Shown one piece after another: positions 24,715-33,570 of a stretch of DNA of 50,770 nt (the first letter of the stretch is position 1; every line of letters starts with the position of its first letter). The notes below the pieces were generated by a model. That model was not told where the DNA came from and did no database searches. It saw only the letters and a program-made list of their open reading frames with translations. Both the position numbers and the translations under genes were made by a program. This DNA comes from JBAZTO01 sp041661865 (GTDB taxonomy: Bacteria > Planctomycetota > Phycisphaerae > SM23-33), in assembly GCA_041661865.1 (NCBI GenBank), contig JBAZTO010000029.1:1-50770 (forward strand), read 5' to 3'.

Positions 24715-25938
24715 ATGAATGAACGTCATCGAAAGCTGCTGCTGCTTTGCGGCAAGGTCGTGGTCGCACTTCTGTTGCTGGGGTGGGTCTTCTCGCAGGT
24801 TCATTGGCATGACTACGTAGTCGACCGCGCCGGCCGCAGCTACGCGGTCCTGGAAGCCAGGCCGTCCAGCCAGCACCCTGAGGAACTTACGATACGCCAG
24901 GGGATGCTCTGGTGGCAGGAGCAGAGCGTCGCCCCCATTGACCGCTTTGAACCCATCCCAGCCACCGGCGAAATCGTCCGCAAGGGCTTCGCCTCCAGCC
25001 TCAAGGACATCCGGATCGAATCGCTGGTGGCCGCATCCGTTCTTTACGGCCTGCTCCAGGTGATCCTGGCCTACCGCTGGCGTTTACTGCTCAAAGTCGC
25101 CCAAGTGGCCATACCTTTCTGGGAGGCCATGCGGCTGACGTTCCTAGGGGCCTTCTTCAGCATTGTCGTGCCCGGCACGGTCGGCGGCGACCTGGTCAAG
25201 GCCTATTACGTGGGCAAGCACACGCCCAACAAGGCCGCGGCGCTGATGAGCATCATCATGGACCGCGTGCTGGGCCTGACGGAGTTGACCCTGTTGGCCA
25301 CGGCCATGCTGCTGGCCGTGCGACTGGGCGGCCTGGTCGCGCCCGACCAGCTCCGCCTGCCGACGCTGATGGTCCTGGCGGTCATCGCCGGCCTGATCGG
25401 CGCCTTCGTGTTCCTGTTGTCCCCGCGGTTCCGCCGGCTTCTCCACCTGGGCAGGCTCTATCAGCACCTGCCCTTCGCCCACCACATCCGATCGCTGGGC
25501 GAGGTGACGCACCTGTATCGCCGCAATCCCGGGGCGATGGTAGCGGCGGTGCTGGTGACCTTCCTCGCGCACGTCTGCTGGATCGGCTCGATCGCGCTGC
25601 TGGGCTGGGGGCTGCACCTGCCCACGCCCTGGTACAGTTTCTTCCTTTATATCCCGCTCATCTACATCATCGGGGCCGTCCCGCTGACTCCCGGGGGGCT
25701 GGGCCTGGTGGAAAAGTTCTACCTGGTCTTCCTGGTCACGGCTGACTGCACGCCGAGCATGGTGCTGGCCTTGGCGCTGCTGGTTCGCCTGCTGCCGCTG
25801 CTGTGGTCCCTGCCCGGGGCTGTGGTGGCCGTCACTGGCCCGCGCCTGCCCAAGGCCGCCGCGATGCAGGCCGAGCTGGGCATGACCGACGAATCGCCGG
25901 CGGCCCCGCCCGAAGCTCCTGAGTCCAGGACGATGTAA
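24715..25938 (+). CDS. YbhN/UPF0104 flippase-like membrane protein
   Basis: A 407-residue polytopic protein of the lysylphosphatidylglycerol-synthetase membrane-domain (flippase-like) superfamily. Family landmarks: EAMRLTFLGAFFSIVVPGTV, GGDLVKAYYVGKHTPNKAAA, SIIMDRVLGLTELTLL, LYIPLIYIIGAVPLTPGGLG, and further helices to about 390. An oddity is an extra segment of about 80 residues after the first helix (VVDRAGRSYAVLEARPSSQH onward, residues 43-110) before the conserved core, probably outside the membrane. The start at 24715 (MNERHRK) precedes the first helix directly. A TATAAT box lies at 24591-24596. It is 32 bp ahead of xseA, with no obvious functional link. Confidence 0.85.
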   Translation: MNERHRKLLLLCGKVVVALLLLGWVFSQVHWHDYVVDRAGRSYAVLEARPSSQHPEELTIRQGMLWWQEQSVAPIDRFEPIPATGEIVRKGFASSLKDIRIESLVAASVLYGLLQVILAYRWRLLLKVAQVAIPFWEAMRLTFLGAFFSIVVPGTVGGDLVKAYYVGKHTPNKAAALMSIIMDRVLGLTELTLLATAMLLAVRLGGLVAPDQLRLPTLMVLAVIAGLIGAFVFLLSPRFRRLLHLGRLYQHLPFAHHIRSLGEVTHLYRRNPGAMVAAVLVTFLAHVCWIGSIALLGWGLHLPTPWYSFFLYIPLIYIIGAVPLTPGGLGLVEKFYLVFLVTADCTPSMVLALALLVRLLPLLWSLPGAVVAVTGPRLPKAAAMQAELGMTDESPAAPPEAPESRTM

Positions 25939-25970
25939 GTGGCCCGCGATGCGGGTACAATGGTGCCCTT

Positions 25971-27605
25971 ATGTGTCCGTCCAGACTGCCATTCTTCGAC
26001 CCGCGGAAGGCTCGCGGCCCACGACGCGGCCCCGATGTGGGTTCCGACGTCACCGCCGAACTGACCGGCGGCACGGGGGCCGCCCCGCCCTCAGCCCTGT
26101 CGGTGACTGCCCTGGTGATGCGGATCAAGGCGGCACTGGCGGAGGCCTTCCCCCAGCGGATTACGGTCGTGGGGGAAATCAGCAACTTCAAGCTCCACAG
26201 TTCCGGCCACCTGTATTTCCGCCTCAAGGACGACGGGGCCGCCATCGACGCAGCCATGTGGCGGCAGTCGGCAGCCAAGCTCCGCTTCAAGCCCTACGAC
26301 GGGCTGGAGGTGGTCGTCGAGGGGCGCGTGGACATGTACGAGGCGCGGGGGCAACTCCAGCTTTATGTCGAGCAGATGACGCCCAAGGGCGCCGGGGCCC
26401 TGGAACTGGCCTTCCGGCAACTGAAGGAAAAGCTCCAGAAGGAAGGCCTCTTCGAGCAGGCAGCCAAGAAGCCCATCCCGCCGTTCCCGCGGGCCATCGG
26501 CCTGGTGACCAGCCAGACCGGGGCGGCCATCCGCGACATCCGCCAGACGCTCCGCCGACGATGGAGCGGAATCCCGACCTACCTGGTGCCCGTGGCGGTC
26601 CAGGGCGAGGGTTCCGCCGCAGCCATCGCCGAGGCCATCGGCCTGCTGGACGCACAGGCCGGGCGGTACCAGATCGACACGATCATCCTGGCCCGCGGCG
26701 GAGGCAGCATGGAAGATCTCTGGGCCTTCAACGAGGAGATCGTCGCGCGGGCGGTCTTTGCCGCTAGGACGCCCATCATCTGCGGCGTGGGGCACGAAGT
26801 GGACGTGACGATCGCCGACATGGTCGCCGACCTGCGGGCGGCCACCCCCACCGCCGCGGCCGAGCTGGCCGTGCCCGACAGCCGGGACATCCTGCGGCAC
26901 CTGGCGACCTGCCAGAACCGCCTCACGCGCAGCCTGCGCGACCAGATGACTTCCTGCGCCCAGTGCCTGGCCTCGGCCTCCCGCAGCGTGGTCTTCCGCG
27001 ACCCGACCTGGCGCCTCCGCAGCCACGCCCAGCGGCTTGATGAATTGTCGCACCGCTTGCGGGCGGACCTGGGCCACCTGCTGGCCGCGCACAGGCGCAG
27101 GCTGGAGCCCCTGACCGGGCGTCTGGCGGGCCTGCACCCGGCGGCGCTGGCCCAGCGGGCCCGTGGCCGGCTTGAGCGTCTCACCGGCCGACTGGCCTGG
27201 GCGCTGGGCGGACGAAGCAAACGCGCGGGCGAGGCCTTGTCGGTCCTGGCGGGCCGGCTGGGCTCTGCCACGCCCGCACATCGCATCCGCCTGCTCCGTC
27301 AGCATCTCGACGGCGCCGCACGCCAGTTGGAATCGATGAGCTACCGCAGCGTGCTCCAACGCGGCTTCAGCGTCACCCGCGGCAGCGACGGAGAGATTCT
27401 TCGCTCCGCGTTGGCGGCCCGCGCCGGCCAGCAGATCACCACCGAACTGATCGACGGCAGGATCGCCAGCCGCGTCGAGGGCGACAGCGCCGCCGCCCAG
27501 GCTGCCCCCCTGCCGGAGACCCCGGCCGCGGCGCCCCGCAAGCGAAGGGACAAGACAACGCACACAACCGGGCCATCGCTGTTTGGACCCGAAGGCGAAA
27601 CATGA
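25971..27605 (+). CDS. xseA: Exodeoxyribonuclease VII large subunit
   Basis: XseA forms, with several XseB subunits, the exonuclease that degrades single-stranded DNA from both ends. The 544-residue protein has an N-terminal OB fold (ITVVGEISNFKLHSSGHLYF near 65-84), the central catalytic domain (RAIGLVTSQTGAAIRDI, ARGGGSMEDLWAFNEE, CGVGHEVDVTIADMVADLRA, TPTAAAEL), a long coiled-coil region rich in Arg/Leu, and a C-terminal segment (YRSVLQRGFSVTR). The N-terminal 45 residues (Arg/Pro/Gly-rich) precede the OB fold and may be over-extended; ATG 25971 is the only clear start. xseB follows after 7 bp, the standard operon. Confidence 0.95.
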   Translation: MCPSRLPFFDPRKARGPRRGPDVGSDVTAELTGGTGAAPPSALSVTALVMRIKAALAEAFPQRITVVGEISNFKLHSSGHLYFRLKDDGAAIDAAMWRQSAAKLRFKPYDGLEVVVEGRVDMYEARGQLQLYVEQMTPKGAGALELAFRQLKEKLQKEGLFEQAAKKPIPPFPRAIGLVTSQTGAAIRDIRQTLRRRWSGIPTYLVPVAVQGEGSAAAIAEAIGLLDAQAGRYQIDTIILARGGGSMEDLWAFNEEIVARAVFAARTPIICGVGHEVDVTIADMVADLRAATPTAAAELAVPDSRDILRHLATCQNRLTRSLRDQMTSCAQCLASASRSVVFRDPTWRLRSHAQRLDELSHRLRADLGHLLAAHRRRLEPLTGRLAGLHPAALAQRARGRLERLTGRLAWALGGRSKRAGEALSVLAGRLGSATPAHRIRLLRQHLDGAARQLESMSYRSVLQRGFSVTRGSDGEILRSALAARAGQQITTELIDGRIASRVEGDSAAAQAAPLPETPAAAPRKRRDKTTHTTGPSLFGPEGET

Positions 27606-27612
27606 GGTAATT

Positions 27613-27864
27613 ATGGAACAGGAAAAACTGACGTTTGAGAAGGCCCTGGAACGGTTGGAGAAGATCGTCTCGGAGATCGAAGGCGGCAAGGTCCCGCTGG
27701 AGCAATCCATCGAGAAATACGCCGATGGCATCGGCCTGATCAAGCAATGCCGCGCCATCCTCGAGACGGCGGAACAGAAGATCAAGCTGCTGACCAAGGG
27801 CGAGGGCCAGTCGCTGGAAATCTCCGGCGAGCTGGAAGAAAGCGAAGACAGCGAGGCGGTTTGA
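27613..27864 (+). CDS. xseB: Exodeoxyribonuclease VII small subunit
   Basis: An 83-residue helical-hairpin protein that coats the coiled coil of XseA and activates it. The signature is LTFEKALERLEKIVSEIEGG, then KVPLEQSIEKYADGIGLIKQ, then AEQKIKLL. The acidic tail is typical. The start at 27613 is supported by GAGGTAATT ahead of it and by its 7-bp distance from the xseA stop. Confidence 0.95.
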   Translation: MEQEKLTFEKALERLEKIVSEIEGGKVPLEQSIEKYADGIGLIKQCRAILETAEQKIKLLTKGEGQSLEISGELEESEDSEAV

Positions 27865-27968
27865 GGCCCGCGCGGCCGGGGCTGGAAGTTTGCTCTTGTC
27901 AGGTTCTGACGGAGCGGACAGAATAGGGCCTGTGAAGGCACACAAGGTCAGCCAACGAGGTAAAGGCC

Positions 27969-28400
27969 ATGAGCATCCTTAAGATCCTGGGCGTGCGCAG
28001 CGCGGCGGCATCCTTTCTGGAGGTCACGGCGTTTTTCCTGGTCATCTCGCCGCTGTACTTCGCCATCCTCGGCACGATCTACGCCTTGATCGCCCGCGAG
28101 AGCCTCACAGCCGGCATGTTCTTCCTGCCCTACCTGGGCGAGAACCTCAGCCGCTGGTCGGCCATCCTGCCCATCTGGATGTGGCTGATCGAGGGAGCGG
28201 GTTACCTGCTGCTGGTCACGATTTACTGGACCCCCGGCGAGACAAGCCTCGACGAGTCGGAGCTGCGCGGGCTGGTGATTTTCGCCGTGGTGGCCGCGGT
28301 GGCCGGGGCTTTTTGGCTCCAGACCAGCGGCCACTACCTGACGGAGATTGCCGGCACGTTCTGGAGCATTATGACTGGAACCTACAAGGCCGGCGCATGA
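27969..28400 (+). CDS. Membrane protein of unknown function
   Basis: A 143-residue protein with about three hydrophobic segments: AFFLVISPLYFAILGTIYAL (21-40), ILPIWMWLIEGAGYLLLVTI (66-85) and LVIFAVVAAVAGAFWL (101-116). No conserved domain is recognised. GAGGTAAAGG stands just before the ATG, a good ribosome site. It lies between xseB (104 bp upstream) and an amidohydrolase gene (34 bp downstream) on the same strand, so it may share their transcript, but its role is unknown. Confidence 0.68.
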   Translation: MSILKILGVRSAAASFLEVTAFFLVISPLYFAILGTIYALIARESLTAGMFFLPYLGENLSRWSAILPIWMWLIEGAGYLLLVTIYWTPGETSLDESELRGLVIFAVVAAVAGAFWLQTSGHYLTEIAGTFWSIMTGTYKAGA

Positions 28401-28434
28401 GCGCGGGCATCACGAAAGGACTGCACCGGACCCC

Positions 28435-29319
28435 ATGATTGTCGATTGCCACACACACATCTGGAACAGTCCCGACCAACTGGGCAAAGGCGCCCAGGCC
28501 TACCTGCGCCGCCAAGGCGGGGAAGAAGGCATCTCGGGCCTGCCCGCCGACCATCGCCTCGCCGCCCAGTGCGTCAGCAGGACGCTGGTCCTGGGCACGC
28601 GCTGCCGGCGAACCGGGGCCCTGGTGCCCAACGACTTCATCGCCCGCCACGTCGCCAATAGCGAAGGAACGATGCTGGGCGTGGCCGCGGTGGACCCTGC
28701 CGATCTGGATGCCCCCGCCGAGGCGGCCGAACTGCTGGATCGCAAGGAATTCTGCGGCCTGACCCTCAGCCCGGCCATGCAGGACTTCCATCCCACCGAC
28801 AGCCGGGCCATGCGGATCTACGAGATCGCCGCCGGGCGCGGCAAGCCCGTCTTTTTCGCCCAGGCGACGCATTTCCCCAGCGGCGGAAGGATGGAATACG
28901 CCCGGCCTTCGCTGCTGGATGAAGTCGCCGGGGAGTTCCCCTCCATGCCGATGGTGCTGGCCTCCCTGGGCCACCCGTGGGTCGAGGAGGGCATCGCGAT
29001 GCTGGGCAAGCACGCCAACGTCTTTGCCGACATCGCCGCACTGATCCGCCGGCCTTGGCAGGCGTATAACTCACTGGTACTGGCCCACCAGTTCAACGTG
29101 ATGGACAAGATATTCTTCGGCAGCGACTTCCCGTTCTGCACCGCCGCCGACGCGATTTCGGGCCTGTACCGTTTGCAGGAAGTGACGCAGGGCACCAACC
29201 TGCCCACCGTTCCGCGAGAGGCGCTGCGATCGATCGTGGAGCGGCCGGCGCTGGTGGTGCTGGGGATCGAGAAGGCAAGCCCCGATGCACCGGCCTCGTC
29301 AGAGGACGATGAGCTCTAG
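28435..29319 (+). CDS. Amidohydrolase-2 family TIM-barrel hydrolase
   Basis: A 294-residue member of the ACMSD-like amidohydrolase-2 group, which hydrolyses or decarboxylates small ring compounds using one metal. The N-terminal DCHTHIW gives the HxH metal site (His6, His8). The barrel continues with FCGLTLSPAMQDFHPTDSRA, then VLASLGHPWVEEG with a conserved His, and FFGSDFPFC with the terminal metal Asp near 229. The C-terminus (IVERPALVVLGIE) is typical. Start 28435 is the ATG directly before IVDCHTH. The substrate is not deducible; neighbours give no pathway. Confidence 0.85.
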   Translation: MIVDCHTHIWNSPDQLGKGAQAYLRRQGGEEGISGLPADHRLAAQCVSRTLVLGTRCRRTGALVPNDFIARHVANSEGTMLGVAAVDPADLDAPAEAAELLDRKEFCGLTLSPAMQDFHPTDSRAMRIYEIAAGRGKPVFFAQATHFPSGGRMEYARPSLLDEVAGEFPSMPMVLASLGHPWVEEGIAMLGKHANVFADIAALIRRPWQAYNSLVLAHQFNVMDKIFFGSDFPFCTAADAISGLYRLQEVTQGTNLPTVPREALRSIVERPALVVLGIEKASPDAPASSEDDEL

Positions 29320-29375
29320 GCCGGCGGGGCCGGCCGCGACAACCGCTGATTGGAGAAGCTTTCCAGGAGTGCAAG

Positions 29376-30860
29376 ATGAAGTACTTGATGGTTACCCTCG
29401 CCTTCGTGGCCTGCTGCTGGGCCTTGACCGGTTGCGAAAAGAAGGCCCAACCTCCCCGGCCCAGAACGTTTGATCCCAAGCTTGACGCCGCGGCCGCCCC
29501 CTCGGCCGTCGATGCCGATCCCCTGCTGCTGGAAGACCAGGCCAAGATCGCCAAGCTCACGCCCCGCAAACGCCCCACGTCCGTTCCGGCCGACGATGCG
29601 ATCGAGGGCGTCAAGAAGGCGATGGGCGAGATAATCCGCGCGAGCGCCGACAGTCAGTTCGACAAGCTCGTCGCTTTCTTCGCCGACGAGGATGTCGCCA
29701 AGACGATGAGCCAGTTAGGCCAGAGCATGGCAGTGATGCGAGAGAAGGCCAAGGCCCTTGGAGAACTGATAAACGAACGCCTGGGCGCGGACCTGCCCCC
29801 GGAATTATCGATGATTGGCAGCCAGATCAGTGCCCAGACCTCGGCAATCGCCGCCGCCAATGACGCCCTCGACAAGATCACATTCGAGGTCCAGAACAAT
29901 ACCGTCGTTGCGACAGCCGAGGGCGGCCAGCAGACGACCTTCGTCCAGGCCGACGGAGCCTGGAAGATTAAGCTCAAGCCCGTTGAGAAAGAGATAATCG
30001 CCCTGTTTCCTGACATGATTGCGGGGATCGACAAGACTCTCGACGACATCTCAGCCGGCATTGCGGACGGTTCGATCACCAAGGCCAACCTCAACATCAA
30101 GGCCGCGCAGTTTGCCAAGGCCAATACCGAAAAGGTTATGGCAAAGTTCACCGCCCTGGCCAACCAGGCCATGGCGCAGAGTGTCAAGAAGGCCGAGGCA
30201 ACCTCCGAAGAGGAAGAGGCGACCGAACCGTCCGTCGAAGGCGGCAAGGATCCCGGCCAGATCGATGCGATTCTCGCCCTGTGGGCTTCCAACAAGGGTG
30301 ACGAGGCGATCGACGAATTCCTGGCCGTCAATTGGAAGGCCCAACCCAACTTCCAAGGCGATTCTTTCTTCGCCTTGAGCGAGGAAACTTTCGCCGCCGG
30401 GCTCGATGAGAGCCAACTGGGCGACAGGCAGAAGAAACTCCAGAACCAAGTTCTGCAACTACAACGAGTGACCAATCAAGTCCGGGTCCAAGCCAAGAAA
30501 CTCGCCAAGGAAGGCGACGTCGAAACGGCGCGGCAGAACCTGAAAATCCTTGCCGCCTGCGGCGCATTCCTCACGGCGCCGACGAGGCTGAAAAGTGTGC
30601 AGACGGCGGGAGCGACCGTCGTCAAGGACAGCAAGAAGGCGCTGGATGACATCGCAAGGGATTATGGCCAGCCCGTCGAGCCTAACGCCGCAACAAAAGA
30701 TACCGCAGCGCCGGCCGTCGCCGAGCCGAACGCGCCGCCCGCGACCAACACCTCCACGCCCGAAGAACAGATGAACAAGGCCAACGAGGACAAGGCCAGG
30801 CAGTTCCGCGACCGCGCGCTCGATCCGGCCAAGCGGGCCGTCAGCGGCGGCGGGCTCTAA
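29376..30860 (+). CDS. Large putative lipoprotein of unknown function
   Basis: A 494-residue exported protein. Signal peptide 1-19 ends in lipobox ALTGC with Cys20. The mature protein starts with a Pro/Ala-rich linker, then a mostly helical region. A segment around 160-200 (ITFEVQNNTVVATAEGGQQT) resembles a small beta domain of the type that measures residual charge or scaffolds a helix bundle. A second helical region (300-420, with QVLQLQRVTNQVRVQAKKLA) looks coiled-coil. The C-terminal 70 residues are low-complexity. AGGAGTG precedes the start. I recognise no family. Confidence 0.72.
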   Translation: MKYLMVTLAFVACCWALTGCEKKAQPPRPRTFDPKLDAAAAPSAVDADPLLLEDQAKIAKLTPRKRPTSVPADDAIEGVKKAMGEIIRASADSQFDKLVAFFADEDVAKTMSQLGQSMAVMREKAKALGELINERLGADLPPELSMIGSQISAQTSAIAAANDALDKITFEVQNNTVVATAEGGQQTTFVQADGAWKIKLKPVEKEIIALFPDMIAGIDKTLDDISAGIADGSITKANLNIKAAQFAKANTEKVMAKFTALANQAMAQSVKKAEATSEEEEATEPSVEGGKDPGQIDAILALWASNKGDEAIDEFLAVNWKAQPNFQGDSFFALSEETFAAGLDESQLGDRQKKLQNQVLQLQRVTNQVRVQAKKLAKEGDVETARQNLKILAACGAFLTAPTRLKSVQTAGATVVKDSKKALDDIARDYGQPVEPNAATKDTAAPAVAEPNAPPATNTSTPEEQMNKANEDKARQFRDRALDPAKRAVSGGGL

Positions 30861-30873
30861 TGGCTAACCCCGA

Positions 30874-31482
30874 ATGAATCAGACGATCGCTCAGCAGCCC
30901 TTGCGGGCTTACACGTTGAACGAGATCCGCTACTATCTGAGGGTCATGCCTTGCGCCGCCTGCGGCAAGGGGCCCTGGGCAATCGATTCTTCCAGCCCGC
31001 CCGATCCGGCCAGCCGCCTTGTGACGGTCAGGGCCCGCTGCCACGCCTGCGGCGACACGCTCGAACAGACTTTCTGCTGCGAACTCGACCTGCCTGCCGA
31101 AGGGGCCGAGTCCGAGGTGATCAACCCCACCGACTCGCCCAGCCGCCTGATCGACCTGGGCGGGTGGCTGAGCCTGTTCTACCTGCTGATCGAATCGGCC
31201 GCCGCCGACCCTGTCGTCCTTTCCATTCGGCGACAAGGTTACCAGGCCACCCTGTGCCTGGCGGAGGCCCTGAAGTTCTACGGCGAGGATGAGCTGCCCG
31301 GCGAGGGGGCCTTTTTCTCGGCTGCCTCGGCCCAGGCCTTCCGCGACCATCCCGAAAAGTTCGCCCGCCAGAAGCTGCGGGATATTCTCAGCCGCCTGCC
31401 CGCCCTGCCGCTGATGGCCCGACGCATCAGCGCCGACGAACGAAAGCAACGGCCTCGCTGGTGGCGTTTCTGGATGCGATAG
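30874..31482 (+). CDS. Zinc-ribbon-like protein of unknown function
   Basis: A 202-residue soluble protein. Two CxxC pairs, Cys27/Cys30 (MPCAACGKGPW) and Cys56/Cys59 (ARCHACGDT), probably bind one zinc in a ribbon. FCCELD adds further cysteines just after. The rest is helical with no recognised domain. It follows the lipoprotein gene by 13 bp on the same strand and is presumably cotranscribed. The C-terminus is basic and aromatic (RWWRFWMR). Confidence 0.7.
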   Translation: MNQTIAQQPLRAYTLNEIRYYLRVMPCAACGKGPWAIDSSSPPDPASRLVTVRARCHACGDTLEQTFCCELDLPAEGAESEVINPTDSPSRLIDLGGWLSLFYLLIESAAADPVVLSIRRQGYQATLCLAEALKFYGEDELPGEGAFFSAASAQAFRDHPEKFARQKLRDILSRLPALPLMARRISADERKQRPRWWRFWMR

Positions 31483-31525
31483 ACCAAACAGTTCGCGGTA
31501 TAATCGCGACATAGACTGCTTGAAA

Positions 31526-31562
31526 TCAGCGGGGATGAACGCAGATGAACACAGATAAGAAT
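31526..31562. repeat. Repeat unit GATGAACGCAGATGAACACAGATAAG
   Basis: A short A-rich unit with the phrase GGGGATGAACGCAGATGAAC. Related sequence appears at about 44921-45031, there as both a forward and a reverse copy. The remaining bases to 31668 show nothing else that I can name. Confidence 0.6.
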
Positions 31563-31668
31563 ATTGTGATACACGGCAGATTTCCTCCTCCGTTGCGGGA
31601 AGCGGTGTTGCGGTAGACACCCTGTCACCCGAGAATATGGTTTCCGGTAGTCCGGTAGAGGTTTGAAC

Positions 31669-33042
31669 ATGCTTGATCCGGCAATAAGCAAATATCTCCT
31701 GGCCCGGCGCGACGAGCACCTGGCGGCATTGTGCGAACTGCTGGCCATCCCTTCCATCGCCAACGTGAGCGACAACTCGTGCGATCAGGCCGCCGCGTGG
31801 CTGGCCAATTACCTGGGAAAATTGGGCGCCGACGTCAAGGTCATGCCCACGGCCGGGCAGCCCAACGTCCTGGCCGACTTCCGCGCCGGGAGCGACAGGC
31901 CCACGCTGCTGATCTACGGGCACTACGACGTCCAGCCGGCCGACCCGCTGGAACTGTGGCACAGCCCGCCTTTCACGCCCCAGGTCCGCAACGGTTTTCT
32001 CTACGCCCGCGGCGCCAGCGACGACAAGGGACAGCTTTTCGCCCACATCATGGCCGTCGAAGCCTTTCTGCGGACGGGTCAACCGCTGCCGATCAACGTC
32101 AAGTTCTTCCTGGAGGGCGAAGAAGAGATCGGCTCGCCGAACCTGGAAAGTTTCATCGTCCAGCACGCCGCTGAGCTTTCCGCCGACGCCGCCGTCATCA
32201 GCGACTCGGAATTCTTTGCCGAAGGCGTGCCCAGCATCACCTACAGCCTGCGCGGCCTGGCGTATGTGGAGATCACCCTGCGCGGCCCGAACCTGGACCT
32301 CCACAGCGGCACGCACGGCGGGGCTGTGACCAATCCCGTCAACGCGCTGGCTCGCATGATCGCGGCCATGCACGATGATCGCGGGCGCGTGACGATTCCG
32401 GGCTTCTACGACGATGTGCTGGACCTGGGGCCCTCTGAGCGCCAGGCCTGGGCGCACCTGCCCTTCGATGAAGCGGCCTATTCGGCCTCGCTGGGCGTGG
32501 ACGCGCTGGGCGGCGGGGAGAGCGACTTTCCGGTCCTGGAGCGGCGATGGTCGCGCCCGACGCTGGACTGCAACGGCATCGTGGCCGGCTACGTCGGCAA
32601 GGGCGCCAAGACCATCATCCCGGCCCAGGCCTCGGCCAAGGTGTCCATGCGCCTGGTGCCGCGACAGGACCCCGAAAAGATCATCGAGGCGGTGCGGCGC
32701 TTCGTGGCCGGTCAGACCCCGCCGGGCCTGCGGGCCGACGTCGTCCAGCACTCCAGCAGCCGCCCGGTGATGCTCCATCAGGACAGCGCCGCCATGACCG
32801 CGGCCAGGGACGCCCTGGCTTCGGCGTTCGGGGCCCCGACGGTCATGATCCGCAACGGCGCGTCGGTGCCGGTGACCGAGATGTTCCAGCGGATCCTGGG
32901 CCTGGAGGCGGTGCTGATGGGCCTGGGCCTGCCCGAGGACGGCCTGCACGGGCCCAACGAGCGGTTCAAGCTCGATCACCTGTGGCGCGGCAGCCTGGCC
33001 TCGGCGGCGTTCATCCGCGACCTGGCACCAGGCCGGAAGTAG
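31669..33042 (+). CDS. M20-family dipeptidase/metallopeptidase
   Basis: A 457-residue zinc peptidase of the M20 group with a lid (dimerisation) domain; members cleave dipeptides or N-acyl amino acids. Metal and catalytic motifs are LLIYGHYDVQPADPLELW (His and catalytic Asp), GASDDKGQLFAHI (bridging Asp), EGEEEIGSPN (catalytic Glu plus ligand), SDSEFF (Asp ligand) and GLPEDGLHGPNERF (final His). PLELW and the ARGASDDKG context match the CNDP-like dipeptidase subgroup. The ATG at 31669 with AGAGGT upstream is favoured over a TTG two codons earlier. No signal peptide, so cytosolic peptide recycling is likely. Confidence 0.9.
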   Translation: MLDPAISKYLLARRDEHLAALCELLAIPSIANVSDNSCDQAAAWLANYLGKLGADVKVMPTAGQPNVLADFRAGSDRPTLLIYGHYDVQPADPLELWHSPPFTPQVRNGFLYARGASDDKGQLFAHIMAVEAFLRTGQPLPINVKFFLEGEEEIGSPNLESFIVQHAAELSADAAVISDSEFFAEGVPSITYSLRGLAYVEITLRGPNLDLHSGTHGGAVTNPVNALARMIAAMHDDRGRVTIPGFYDDVLDLGPSERQAWAHLPFDEAAYSASLGVDALGGGESDFPVLERRWSRPTLDCNGIVAGYVGKGAKTIIPAQASAKVSMRLVPRQDPEKIIEAVRRFVAGQTPPGLRADVVQHSSSRPVMLHQDSAAMTAARDALASAFGAPTVMIRNGASVPVTEMFQRILGLEAVLMGLGLPEDGLHGPNERFKLDHLWRGSLASAAFIRDLAPGRK

Positions 33043-33090
33043 CCGCCCCGAAGCGGCCCCCCGGCGTGCAGAAATATCGCTCATCCCGCC

Positions 33091-33119
33091 TTGACAGGGC
33101 TGCGTATAATCGATAGATT
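33091..33119 (+). promoter_or_regulatory. Promoter candidate ahead of rpmA
   Basis: A perfect TTGACA (33091-33096) with TAGATT at 33114-33119 after 17 bp. A TATAAT also occurs at 33105-33110, but only 8 bp from the TTGACA, so it cannot pair with it. rpmA starts 66 bp further on. Confidence 0.5.
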
Positions 33120-33184
33120 AGCCGACTCGGTTATGACTGGACATTATGCATCCGCCCCTGACGGCGGAGGTTGGAGTATCAGAC

Positions 33185-33418
33185 ATGGCACATAAAAAAG
33201 GACAAGGTTCTTCTCGCAACGGTCGGGACAGCAATGCCCAGTATCGTGGCGTGAAGGTTTACGGCGGCCAGGCCATCAGGACCGGAGGCATCATCGTCCG
33301 CCAGGTGGGCACTCCCTTCAAGGCGGGCGTCAACGTCGGCTGTGGCAGGGACAACACCCTCTTCGCCCTCAGCGACGGGAAGGTTTCCTTCCGCGGCCGC
33401 TTTGTGGACGTTGTCTGA
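33185..33418 (+). CDS. rpmA: 50S ribosomal protein L27
   Basis: L27 sits near the peptidyl-transferase centre of the large subunit. The 77-residue protein begins MAHKKGQGSSRNGRDSNAQY, directly the mature-type N-terminus, and continues GVKVYGGQAIRTGGIIVRQV, GTPFKAGVNVGCGRDNTLFA and the SDGKVSF end. It is slightly shorter than the common 85 residues, lacking a Lys-rich tail. The start at 33185 is set by the AHKK signature and GGAG upstream. The usual upstream partner rplU (L21) is not here; an M20 peptidase gene precedes instead. obgE follows after a terminator-like hairpin, the usual companion. Confidence 0.97.
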   Translation: MAHKKGQGSSRNGRDSNAQYRGVKVYGGQAIRTGGIIVRQVGTPFKAGVNVGCGRDNTLFALSDGKVSFRGRFVDVV

Positions 33419-33479
33419 AGGTCCAGGCGGTCGGCGCAACCGGCGCGGCCGCTCTTGCCGTGAGACTGTTTATTGAACC

Positions 33480-33517
33480 AGAGGATGGCCCGGGCATGGC
33501 GCCATCCTCTCTTTGTT
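33480..33517 (+). terminator. Hairpin between rpmA and obgE
   Basis: AGAGGATGGC (33480-33489) pairs perfectly with GCCATCCTCT (33501-33510), followed by CTTTGTT. The T tract is weak, so it may attenuate rather than fully terminate. Confidence 0.6.
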
Positions 33518-33570
33518 GGCATATCATGCCGTGGCTCCCAACTGCAATGAGCGGAATCTGAGGCCTGACG

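Noticed and set aside
26091..27941. 616-codon open frame on the minus strand across xseA and xseB
   Set aside because: Antisense of well-supported genes; His/Gln/Arg/Gly-rich shadow typical of GC-rich DNA.
30841..33084. 747-codon minus-strand frame across the zinc-ribbon and M20 genes
   Set aside because: Runs through two real genes and an intergenic repeat; no motifs.
33091..33110. TTGACA followed by TATAAT
   Set aside because: Only 8 bp apart, so not a sigma70 pair; the more distant TAGATT was used instead.
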